From Candidatus Poribacteria bacterium (GTDB taxonomy: Bacteria; Poribacteria; WGA-4E; WGA-3G): 33,829 bases of DNA. The DNA is taken from the NCBI GenBank assembly GCA_012271015.1, contig JAAXHD010000363.1, positions 1 through 33,829 of the forward strand, read 5' to 3'. This document shows, piece after piece, positions 1 through 6,908 of the stretch (the first letter of the stretch is position 1; each line of letters opens with the position of its first letter). A model generated the notes under the pieces. The model did not search any database, was not told the DNA's origin, and saw nothing but the letters and a program-made list of their open reading frames with translations. The translations under genes were made by a program, and so were the position numbers.

Positions 1-1259
1 GGGACACCCTTCTCACCAAAATCTAAAGCAGTTCCGCGATACGAAGCCGTCTGCATGTGCATCATGGATAAACCTTCAAACTCGGTTAATTTACTGTCCA
101 TTCCAGTTTCTTTCGGCAGTTGCACATCGGGACCCAGTTCCTCCCAATGGATAAATAAAACGATTTTATCCCTTGGACCGGCGATAATACCGTTGAGAAT
201 AGAATGATTGCTTGTGGGTCCCTTCGCATTTATGACATTAGCACCACCCCCGCGCTCCTGAATAGATTCTGTATAAAGTTGGACGAGCCATTCACCGAGG
301 CAACTACTGTCAGCATAGTTGTAAAAAACAATATTTAAACTATCCCTACAGGATTCAGTTGACTGCTGATCGTTGACGGTTTCTTCACCGACAGCTTCCT
401 CAGAAAGATGAATCCATCGCGCCAATCGATAGGCAATGTTATCCTGATGATTATAAGCGAGATTAAAGCCTTCATGCGCCTGATTCACACCTTCGACAGC
501 GGCACGAATTCGGGTGTCGGGAGTTTCACCCTTTCCTGCTGTCATAGCAAGAAAGAACAAACCAACTGGAGAGAACGCCGAAAACCGTCCACCAACCCCA
601 TCAGGAACAGGAAGCAGCGTGTCCCCGTAGAAAGGTGATTGCTCATGCATTCGGAAGAGCACACTGTCGGCGGTTAACCCAGTAGTGGCGAGGACTTGTT
701 GCCGCCAGTTTTCATCCCCAAGCGCATCACGGATAACCATCAACGAAGCCATAGTTTCGGTTGTTGTTCCAGATTTGCTAATGACATTGAAAAGCGTCTT
801 ATCAAGGAGGTTTCTCGCTTTGAGCATCTCAAGTAAGCCGATAAGCTTGCGCGGATCGAAAGTATCGCCTGTGAAATAGACTTCGGGGGCACCCCCGCGT
901 TCCTCAATCGACAGTAAGTTATGATAGGGATGGTTGAAAGAATCATGAAAGACGCGGGCACTCAGATCAGAACCACCTACACCAATGGTAACCAACACCG
1001 AAAACGCCGCACGGGCGCGTGTGGCTAATGCCGCGACTTGGGCAATATCTTCGGACTGGAGATGACTACGGGTCCACGCACGAAGCCCGTGCTCTAACTC
1101 GGCAAGCGGTGCTTTTGTTTCACGCTGAAATAGAAGATGAATCCCCTGCAAAACTTTATCAACGTCCTGTTGTGCCGCCTGCGGGAACGAACCAACCGAC
1201 GCATCATTAACTAAAAAACGTAACTTACCGTCCAACAAGATCTCCTCTCTATTAGCCAT
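1..1259 (-). CDS. pgi: Glucose-6-phosphate isomerase, 3' end outside the window
   Basis: This enzyme interconverts glucose 6-phosphate and fructose 6-phosphate in the cytoplasm. The frame is open from the ATG at 1259 to the window edge, about 419 codons, so the C-terminus is missing. Family motifs seen are VTIGVGGSDLSARVF (sugar-phosphate binding), the NVISKSGTTTET loop, VPDGVGGRFSAFSPVGL, and SIQERGGGANVINAKG further on. No clear Shine-Dalgarno precedes the ATG. A GAGGAG six bases before an in-frame TTG (codon 9) makes that TTG a plausible alternative start. It lies 51 bp downstream of the cupin gene on the same strand, so the two are probably co-transcribed. Around codons 294-302 the frame passes through a CTGATCGTTGAC-type degenerate repeat that codes for NDQQSTES, possibly a small lineage insertion. 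Confidence 0.93.
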   Translation of the reverse strand, partial: MANREEILLDGKLRFLVNDASVGSFPQAAQQDVDKVLQGIHLLFQRETKAPLAELEHGLRAWTRSHLQSEDIAQVAALATRARAAFSVLVTIGVGGSDLSARVFHDSFNHPYHNLLSIEERGGAPEVYFTGDTFDPRKLIGLLEMLKARNLLDKTLFNVISKSGTTTETMASLMVIRDALGDENWRQQVLATTGLTADSVLFRMHEQSPFYGDTLLPVPDGVGGRFSAFSPVGLFFLAMTAGKGETPDTRIRAAVEGVNQAHEGFNLAYNHQDNIAYRLARWIHLSEEAVGEETVNDQQSTESCRDSLNIVFYNYADSSCLGEWLVQLYTESIQERGGGANVINAKGPTSNHSILNGIIAGPRDKIVLFIHWEELGPDVQLPKETGMDSKLTEFEGLSMMHMQTASYRGTALDFGEKGV

Positions 1260-1295
1260 CAATCATAAGAGGTTTACGATTTACGAAAGTCTCTC

Positions 1296-1330
1296 TTAAC
1301 TAACTGCTGATTACTGATCGCCAACTGCTA
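1296..1330. repeat. Degenerate CTGATnACTG tandem repeat between cupin gene and pgi
   Basis: The stretch TAACTAACTGCTGATTACTG continues with ATCGCCAACTGC. It belongs to the same low-complexity family seen at 354-378, 3098-3120, 9235-9336, 10404-10500, 12183-12208, 16835-16930, 24425-24470 and 30048-30075. It overlaps the stop codon of the cupin gene. It resembles the short tandem heptamer-type repeats known from cyanobacteria, but I cannot assign a named family. Confidence 0.55.
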
Positions 1331-1691
1331 CTCTGCCATACTTGTCTGAAAGACGAACGATATCTTCCTCGTCAAAATGACCAAACGCAATTTCGAGTAT
1401 CCGATAGTCTTTAGATTCTCCGATGAGCTGATGCTTAGCACCTTGTGGAATAAATACGGGTTCCATAGGCGCGGGACGCTGAATCGTGCCATCAAGGTTT
1501 ATACAAGCACCCTCATCAAGCGGAACCCACAACTCACTCCGGTGATGGTGATACTGATAACTCACCTGCTCACCTGCCCGAATTTCTAAAATTTTGACGG
1601 TAACGGGCTGATTAAGGACGTATTGTATGAAACGACCCCAGGGTTTTTCAGTTGTCACGATTTCCTGAAGTTCTTTCGGGCACAAAGACAT
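1311..1691 (-). CDS. Stand-alone cupin, type II phosphomannose isomerase C-terminal domain
   Basis: The 126-residue protein is a single cupin matching the C-terminal isomerase domain of bifunctional mannose-6-phosphate isomerase/GDP-mannose pyrophosphorylase. It has KPWGRF, then RAGEQVSYQYHHHRSELW carrying the metal-binding histidines and glutamate, PQGAKHQL with the last metal histidine, and the ending DEEDIVRLSDKYGR typical of the family. The nucleotidyltransferase half is absent. I chose the ATG at 1691 because CGGAG lies about nine bases before it; the frame extends upstream to 1742 without a better site. Its neighbour is pgi, consistent with hexose-phosphate interconversion. The last codons (VAVGDQ and stop) fall within a CTGATTACTGATCG degenerate repeat. 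It could instead be a regulatory sugar-binding cupin. Confidence 0.82.
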   Translation of the reverse strand: MSLCPKELQEIVTTEKPWGRFIQYVLNQPVTVKILEIRAGEQVSYQYHHHRSELWVPLDEGACINLDGTIQRPAPMEPVFIPQGAKHQLIGESKDYRILEIAFGHFDEEDIVRLSDKYGRVAVGDQ

Positions 1692-1938
1692 GATTAAATT
1701 CTCCGAATTGCGGGATAGATTCGTCAAAATAATGTAAGGCAAAGATAGACCCTAACCTCCCTGACGGTCAAAAAATGCTTACAAAAACTCAATAGTAGTG
1801 TATCATATAAATAGTCCAGCGTCAACGCAAAAGAGGCACGCCTGCTCCTTTGACTTTAATCGCTTATCCTACCAAAAAAACAGAATTGCACTTACAGTAA
1901 AACCGAAAAATAAATAGACATTCACCCCTCCCCTAGTA

Positions 1939-1962
1939 GGGTTTTTGCTGGGGTGTTTCTTC
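1939..1962 (-). repeat. Family A interspersed repeat, copy 1
   Basis: On the minus strand this reads GAAGAAACACCCCAGCAAAA followed by ACCC. The same core occurs at 12781-12802, 16695-16716 and 27126-27149. Compared over 24 bases, this copy and the one at 27126 differ at two positions. Confidence 0.75.
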
Positions 1963-2013
1963 AAGGTTTCTAACCTCGCCGGTGCGGAGTGTCTAATTAA
2001 TTCTAAACTTTAC

Positions 2014-2019
2014 TATAAT
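2014..2019 (+). promoter_or_regulatory. Candidate -10 box (TATAAT) before the muropeptide gene cluster
   Basis: A perfect TATAAT lies 23 bp before the TTG start of the next gene. No convincing -35 box is found at a 16-18 bp spacing, so the assignment is weak. Confidence 0.3.
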
Positions 2020-2041
2020 ATCAATCTATTAGGAAACAGAA

Positions 2042-3073
2042 TTGCTTAAACAAAAAATTTCAAGGCTTTTTGAGAATAGCATCTCTGAAAAGGTGTTCCC
2101 CGGTGCCGTCGCCTATATTCTTGCGGGTAAAAAAGTGCTTTACCACGAAGCTTTTGGCTATCGATGTGTGAAACCGAAAAGGCTACCGATGCTTCACACG
2201 ACAATATTCGATTTAGCATCACTAACGAAACCGATTGTCGTAGGGACCCTTTGCATGCAACTCGTTGAGAGAGGCAAACTCTCTTTGGATTCCCCCGTAG
2301 AGAAATATCTACCGGAGTTTAAACAGACAGGGGTGACGCTTAAACATTTACTAACACATACCTCAGGACTTCCTGCATGGTTACCTGTATACCTGCGTGC
2401 ACCATCACGAGAAGATATAATCTCCTATCTCGGAGGCGTACCACTGGAATCTCAACCCGGAAAGAAAGCCGTGTATAGTTGCTTGGGGTATATCGTGTTA
2501 GGGGCACTGCTTGAAAGAGTAACAGCACAATCGCTGGATAAATTGGCACAAGATCAGATTTTCGCGCCGCTCGGTATGGAATCAACGCGGTTCAATCCAC
2601 CACAAGCATGGCGTGAGCACTGCGCAGCCACCGAAGATTCCAACAGTTTTGAACGCCGGATGGTAGGCTACGAACGCTATGACTGGCGAGAAGGTGTAAT
2701 CATCGGGCAGGTCCACGATGAGAACGCACATTTCCTCGGTGGCGTTTCCGGTAATGCGGGACTCTTCTCTACATCAACAGACCTCAGTAATTTCTGCCGA
2801 ACACTGATGGACACCGGCGGGGGACTGTTACGCCCGGAGACCCTTTGTACGATGCAACAAGTCACTTCAACAGAAGGAGAACGTCGGTGCATCGGTTGGG
2901 CTGTAACAGATGACGGCTGTCTCTACCACACCGGATTCACTGGCACTTCAATACGAATATGTTTAAAAAGGAAACTTGCGGCGATTCTGTTGACAAATCG
3001 GGTGCATCCCAATGCAGATCGGCGTGGTATTATCGAATTCCGAAAAATTTTCCACTCAATAGTTTTTAGTTAA
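2042..3073 (+). CDS. Serine hydrolase of the beta-lactamase/AmiE family
   Basis: The 343-residue protein has the serine beta-lactamase/penicillin-binding fold. The SxxK motif is SLTK (within FDLASLTKPIVVG, about residues 57-69), the second motif is YSC (KAVYSCLGYIVLGALLE), and the third is HTG (CLYHTGFTGTS). These define the acylating serine, general base and oxyanion region. In Bacillus subtilis the related AmiE (YbbE) removes peptides from N-acetylmuramic acid and is encoded beside NamZ. The same adjacency here suggests an N-acetylmuramyl-L-alanine amidase role, but an esterase or DD-peptidase cannot be excluded. No signal peptide is visible, so a cytoplasmic location is inferred. The start is a TTG with TAGGA nine bases upstream; no nearby ATG fits. 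The next gene follows after 53 bp. Confidence 0.85.
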   Translation: MLKQKISRLFENSISEKVFPGAVAYILAGKKVLYHEAFGYRCVKPKRLPMLHTTIFDLASLTKPIVVGTLCMQLVERGKLSLDSPVEKYLPEFKQTGVTLKHLLTHTSGLPAWLPVYLRAPSREDIISYLGGVPLESQPGKKAVYSCLGYIVLGALLERVTAQSLDKLAQDQIFAPLGMESTRFNPPQAWREHCAATEDSNSFERRMVGYERYDWREGVIIGQVHDENAHFLGGVSGNAGLFSTSTDLSNFCRTLMDTGGGLLRPETLCTMQQVTSTEGERRCIGWAVTDDGCLYHTGFTGTSIRICLKRKLAAILLTNRVHPNADRRGIIEFRKIFHSIVFS

Positions 3074-3126
3074 AACGTTTTCGTTTAACAAACCCCCTTG
3101 TAACTGATAACCGATAGCGATAAAAA

Positions 3127-4323
3127 ATGTCTTCTACAGCACAACAGCAAAAAGTTGAATTAGGGTTGAATGCCCTGCTTACAGAGAAACGCGACTGGAT
3201 TCAAGGAAAATCAATTGGTCTGATTACAAATCACACCGGGGTTGATGTCACTTTACAGAACAATTATCGGTTGTTCACGGAGGAACCATCGTGTCGACTT
3301 TCTGCGATCTTTTCTCCAGAGCACGGATTCTGGGGCGCGGTCCAAGACGGTATCGCTGTCGACAGCCTCAATGTCTTAGATAAAAACCCATCGCAGTCGC
3401 ACCTCGCAAGCGTCCCAGTCTATAGTCTATACGGACAATCAATCCGTCCAACAGCGAACCAACTTGAAGACATTGATTTGCTCGTCTACGATATGCAGGA
3501 TATCGGTGCGCGTTATTATACCTATATTTCGACGCTCCTGCATGCAATGGAAGCCGCCAGTGAACATGGAATAGAGTTCGTCGTCGCGGACCGACCGAAC
3601 CCGATTACGTGTAATGTCGTGGAAGGACCAATATTGGAGCGAGGGTGTGAATCGTTCGTGGGTATACATACGGTGCCCATCCGTTACGGATTGACAACCG
3701 GCGAATTGGCAACCCTATTGAAGGCAGAACGTGTGCCGTCGTGTCGTCTCAAGGTTGCGTGGATGTCCGGATATGAACGCGGCATGTGGTACGATGACAC
3801 CGGCTTGCAGTGGGTACCGCCCTCGCCCAATATGCCGACACTCACAACCGCAATCCTTTATCCAGGTTTATGCCTGTTTGAAGGAACAAATATGAGTGAA
3901 GGTAGAGGAACGACGAAGCCCTTTGAATACATCGGTGCCCCTTGGTGTAATGGTGAAATGTGGGCTGAAACACTAAATGCATTGCACCTACCCGGTGTCC
4001 TGTTCCGTCCAGTCGTCTTTACACCCGGCCCAGTCGCTGAAAGCACAAAGCACGCGAAACAGACATGCGGGGGTGTCGCAATTCACGTTACCGATAGAGA
4101 ACGTTTCCTTCCGGTAGAAACGGTTCTCCACATGTTATCCATTTTAATCACCGAACACAGAGACCATTTTGCGTTCCGACCCGCGCATTTTGATAGGTTG
4201 GCAGGAAACAACTGGCTCCGAGACGCGCTATTGGATAGGGAGTCACTGGACAATATTCAGGCACAGTGGAGCGATGAACTTCAGGCTTGGTATGATCGCA
4301 GATCACAATTTTTAAACTATTAG
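3127..4323 (+). CDS. namZ: Exo-beta-N-acetylmuramidase NamZ (DUF1343, GH171)
   Basis: The 398-residue protein matches the DUF1343/YbbC family, whose B. subtilis member NamZ releases MurNAc from the non-reducing ends of peptidoglycan fragments. Motifs seen are GKSIGLITNHTGVD, IFSPEHGFWG (E65 and H66), DIDLLVYDMQDIGARYYTYISTL, VVADRPNPI, WVPPSPNMPT and FEGTNMSEGRGTTKPFEYIGAPW, spread over the normal family length. No signal peptide is visible, unlike secreted homologues, so intracellular salvage of imported fragments is a reasonable inference. The ATG at 3127 has no Shine-Dalgarno. The bases before it are a degenerate AACTGATAACCGATAGCGAT repeat. Position between AmiE-like and AnmK genes supports a muropeptide-recycling role. 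Confidence 0.88.
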   Translation: MSSTAQQQKVELGLNALLTEKRDWIQGKSIGLITNHTGVDVTLQNNYRLFTEEPSCRLSAIFSPEHGFWGAVQDGIAVDSLNVLDKNPSQSHLASVPVYSLYGQSIRPTANQLEDIDLLVYDMQDIGARYYTYISTLLHAMEAASEHGIEFVVADRPNPITCNVVEGPILERGCESFVGIHTVPIRYGLTTGELATLLKAERVPSCRLKVAWMSGYERGMWYDDTGLQWVPPSPNMPTLTTAILYPGLCLFEGTNMSEGRGTTKPFEYIGAPWCNGEMWAETLNALHLPGVLFRPVVFTPGPVAESTKHAKQTCGGVAIHVTDRERFLPVETVLHMLSILITEHRDHFAFRPAHFDRLAGNNWLRDALLDRESLDNIQAQWSDELQAWYDRRSQFLNY

Positions 4324-4375
4324 CACTGATGTCGGCTGTTGGCTATCGTTTTAATGCTGAAGTCTACTATAAAAA

Positions 4376-4494
4376 CTTGTAGCCCGTAACATTATCCCGC
4401 AAACCCATACGCGACTTGCGTTAGGAGGGCGGATTTACGGAACGCTCGTGAAAGTCGAAAAGCATGTTGTTTCTCCGCAAGGTAAAATTAAAAT
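4376..4494 (+). repeat. Repeat mosaic upstream of anmK (family B and family C)
   Basis: The 171-bp gap between namZ and anmK is almost entirely repeat. It has a GTAGCCCGTAAC motif (also on the opposite strand near 27162-27174), then family B at 4396-4420. About 70 bp starting GGAGGGCGGAT then follow, ending in CCGCAAGGTAAAATTAAAAT at 4475-4494. That 20-mer abuts the anmK ATG and is found again, 20 of 20, inside anmK at 4960-4979. The AAGG in it may serve as a weak ribosome binding site, although its spacing of 12 is long. Confidence 0.8.
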
Positions 4495-5790
4495 ATGATA
4501 GAATTCTATGAACTCCTCAAAAAACAGAAAAAGTATGTTATCGGCTTGATGTCTGGCACATCAGTCGATGGCATTGATGCAGCCCTTGTTGAAATTACGG
4601 GGCACGGTCTGGAAACGGTAGTGAACTTGATCGCTTTTGAGACCTTTCCCTTTCCACCTGGCGTGCCACAACGCATCCTCGCTCTCTGTCAACCCGATAC
4701 GAGCCGCGTTGACGACATTTGTGAGATGAACTTTTACATCGGACACCTCTTCGCGGAGGCTGCTAAACACATCCTACAAAAAAATGGAATACACGCCGGC
4801 GATATTGACCTCATCGGTTCACACGGTCAAACGATTCACCACTTACCCCTCTTCACCGAACCGCAAGGTAAATCCCAAATCAGAGAAAAAGTAGCCCATA
4901 ACGAAGTGGAGGGCGGATGGACGGAAAGGCACGTAAATCCAAAAACCTACCTCACCGAACCGCAAGGTAAAATTAAAATGCCGTCGACATTGCAGATTGG
5001 CGAACCTGCGGTCATCGCACACGAAACCGGTATTCCCACCATCGCTGACTTTCGGGTGGCAGATATGGCAGCAGGCGGGCAAGGTGCTCCATTGGTATCA
5101 TATCCAGATTATCTGCTATTCCATAGTAGTGTTAAAACAGTGGGACTCCTGAACATCGGGGGAATCGCGAACCTCACAGTGCTCCCTGCAAATGGAGCGT
5201 TCGATTCGGTTTCCGCGGCAGATACAGGACCGGGAAATATGTGTATTGATGCAGCCGTGAGCGAGATAACGGACGGAAGAGAACGTTATGACAAAGCGGG
5301 ACACCGTGCCGCGCGGGGTACGCCTTACCGACCTCTCATTGACGAGTGGCTACAGCACCCTTTTTTTCAATTGACACCACCAAAGACGACTGGACGCGAG
5401 ATGTTCGGATACACCTTCGCAATGGAATGTTTGTCGGCATGCCGTCAGCACAATCTCGCGGATAATGACGTTATCGCAACATTGACCGAATTGACAGTCC
5501 AGACGGTTGCCCTTTATATTTCGCAATTTGCGACGGAGCAGAACCCGATAGATATACTCTATGTGAGTGGTGGTGGGGTACATAACCAGACTATCATGCG
5601 GCGACTCAACGAAGTTTTAGTGAATACTACTGTTGAACCTGTGGATAACTCAGGCATCTCGGCGGATGCCAAAGAGGCGATAGCATTTGCAATCCTCGCG
5701 AATGAATCACTTCACGGACAAGCCGGAAACCTACCTTCCGCCACAGGCGCGTCTGTGCGAAAAATTCTGGGGAAATTCGTGTGTCCATGA
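4495..5790 (+). CDS. anmK: Anhydro-N-acetylmuramic acid kinase, with internal insertion
   Basis: This cytoplasmic kinase of the ASKHA fold converts 1,6-anhydro-MurNAc to MurNAc 6-phosphate during cell-wall recycling. The P-loop-like YVIGLMSGTSVDGIDAALVEI is at residues 14-34. It is followed by GSHGQTIHHLP, TLQIGEPAVIAHETGIPTIADFRVADMAAGGQGAPLV (catalytic Asp region), VGLLNIGGIANLTVL, DTGPGNMCIDA and the late YVSGGGVHN. At 431 residues it exceeds the usual 370-390. The excess is one stretch of about 40 residues between TIHHLP and PSTLQIG (about residues 119-162), encoded by repeat DNA and bounded by two TEPQGK copies. The frame is intact and the catalytic motifs are preserved, so the enzyme is probably active. 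Its stop overlaps the next gene's ATG. Confidence 0.94.
   Translation: MIEFYELLKKQKKYVIGLMSGTSVDGIDAALVEITGHGLETVVNLIAFETFPFPPGVPQRILALCQPDTSRVDDICEMNFYIGHLFAEAAKHILQKNGIHAGDIDLIGSHGQTIHHLPLFTEPQGKSQIREKVAHNEVEGGWTERHVNPKTYLTEPQGKIKMPSTLQIGEPAVIAHETGIPTIADFRVADMAAGGQGAPLVSYPDYLLFHSSVKTVGLLNIGGIANLTVLPANGAFDSVSAADTGPGNMCIDAAVSEITDGRERYDKAGHRAARGTPYRPLIDEWLQHPFFQLTPPKTTGREMFGYTFAMECLSACRQHNLADNDVIATLTELTVQTVALYISQFATEQNPIDILYVSGGGVHNQTIMRRLNEVLVNTTVEPVDNSGISADAKEAIAFAILANESLHGQAGNLPSATGASVRKILGKFVCP
4852..4979 (+). repeat. Family C repeat inserted in frame within anmK
   Basis: The 20-mer TCACCGAACCGCAAGGTAAA occurs at 4853-4872 and again at 4952-4971, exactly 99 bp (33 codons) apart. The intervening DNA contains GGAGGGCGGAT and ends in the same 20-mer that precedes the anmK start. 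AnmK homologues have only a few residues at this point, so this looks like an in-frame insertion or duplication of a mobile-like short element. Confidence 0.78.
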
Positions 5791-6755
5791 TAATGAAAAC
5801 AATCTCCACTCAAGACTTGTCCTACATCACCATTGAAGTTGCTAATAAGAGGGGGGTTTACAGTGTCGCGTTCAACCTGGATGGCTTAACGCTCGCAAGC
5901 GACAGGGATAACACCGTCCAACTCTGGAACGTTGCCACCGGACAAGAAGTAAAAATGAAGCAAACGTTCTGGGTAGATATTGCAGGGAATTTCACCGCCA
6001 ACATCAATAGCGTCGCGTTCAGTCCGGATGGACGGATGATTGCCGGCGGGATTGCCGAGCGCGAAACTATCTGCATCTGGGACGCTGCCACCGGCGGGCA
6101 ACTCAGAGCAATAAGGGAGGAAACAACGAATGCTTTGCATTGGGTCAATACTGTTGCCTTCAGTGCTGACAGCAAGATACTCGCAAGTGGTAGTGAAGAT
6201 GGAAACCTCTATCTTTGGGATGTAGCAACTGGTAGAAAGATGAAAACCCTTACTGAAAATACGGCGAATATTTTTAGCGTCGTGTTTAGTTGGGAAGGAA
6301 AGACATTAGCAAGCGGAAGCGATCAGACCATCCAACTTTGGGATACTGCCACAGGCGAACTATTGAAAGCACTCACAGGACATACAGACTGGGTCCGTAG
6401 TGTCGCTTTCAGTCCAGATGAACAAACGCTCGTGAGTGGAAGTCAGGACAAAACTGTTCGACTTTGGGATACAACCACAGGACAACACCTGAAAACTCTT
6501 ACTGGACACACCTCTGTGGTTTGGAGTGTTGCCTTCAGTCCAGATGGACGAACACTCGCAAGTGGCAGCGCGGACAAGACAATCCGTCTCTGGAATACTG
6601 CAACAGGCGAACAACGTGCGATCCTTACAGGGCACACGGCACCTATCAGGAGTATTGCCTTCAGTCCGGATGGTGTAACGCTCGCAAGTGGCAGCGAAGA
6701 TAGCACAATCCGTCTCTGGGACCTCACGTCTCCCATGCTTCTGCAAAAAGACTAA
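5787..6755 (+). CDS. WD40 repeat protein, single seven-bladed propeller
   Basis: The 322-residue protein consists almost wholly of WD40 repeats. Seven units of the form SVAFSPDG...LASGS.D.TIRLWDTATG can be counted, enough for one closed beta-propeller, with blades becoming more regular toward the C-terminus. No signal peptide or membrane segment is seen, so it is probably a cytoplasmic interaction scaffold. The partner cannot be read from sequence. I use the ATG at 5787, which overlaps the anmK stop as ATGA and implies translational coupling. An upstream GTG at 5781 and an ATG at 5793 are alternatives. The coupling places it in the muropeptide operon, but a role in cell-wall salvage is only inference. 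Confidence 0.85.
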   Translation: MIMKTISTQDLSYITIEVANKRGVYSVAFNLDGLTLASDRDNTVQLWNVATGQEVKMKQTFWVDIAGNFTANINSVAFSPDGRMIAGGIAERETICIWDAATGGQLRAIREETTNALHWVNTVAFSADSKILASGSEDGNLYLWDVATGRKMKTLTENTANIFSVVFSWEGKTLASGSDQTIQLWDTATGELLKALTGHTDWVRSVAFSPDEQTLVSGSQDKTVRLWDTTTGQHLKTLTGHTSVVWSVAFSPDGRTLASGSADKTIRLWNTATGEQRAILTGHTAPIRSIAFSPDGVTLASGSEDSTIRLWDLTSPMLLQKD

Positions 6756-6908
6756 CGGGAATAGAAGTTAAGTTGGATGATGGACCATTTTCCGTAAACG
6801 CTGCCTCCAACAAGAACGTTTTATCAGCAAATACAATTAAGAATTCGACTACGCCGAGCACAGTAACGTTTGAAGAAGGAGGAACCGATAATGAGAAATG
6901 CTTTAGAT
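6756..6908 (+). pseudogene. Possible 3' remnant of a gene upstream of the anchored WD40 gene
   Basis: One frame is open from just after the previous stop to a TGA-free end at 6908 and reads IEVKLDDGPFSVNAASNKNV with a low-complexity TTPSTVTFEEGGTDNEK tail. It has no start codon of its own and overlaps the next gene's start by 18 bp, as the end of a coupled upstream gene would. It could be the tail of a lost sigma-factor-like or similar partner. It may also be chance. Confidence 0.3.

Larger units (their letters stand above)
1743..2041. other. Divergent intergenic region with family A repeat
   Basis: This 299-bp gap separates the minus-strand cupin gene from the plus-strand AmiE-like gene. 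No credible ORF was seen. It holds a family A repeat at 1939-1962 followed by GTTTCTAACCTCGCCGGTGCGGAG-like DNA, similar to the opposite-strand sequence near 27370-27390. A TATAAT at 2014-2019 is the best -10 candidate for the plus-strand genes. Confidence 0.5.

Noticed and set aside
241-912. Two CCCCCGCGyTCCT stretches in pgi as inserted repeats
   Set aside because: They encode ERGGAPEVYF and QERGGGANVINA, which look like ordinary parts of the isomerase. The similarity may come from Gly/Arg codons.
4852-4979. TEPQGK as a functional protein repeat in AnmK
   Set aside because: The same DNA lies in non-coding leaders, so the similarity is at the nucleotide level.
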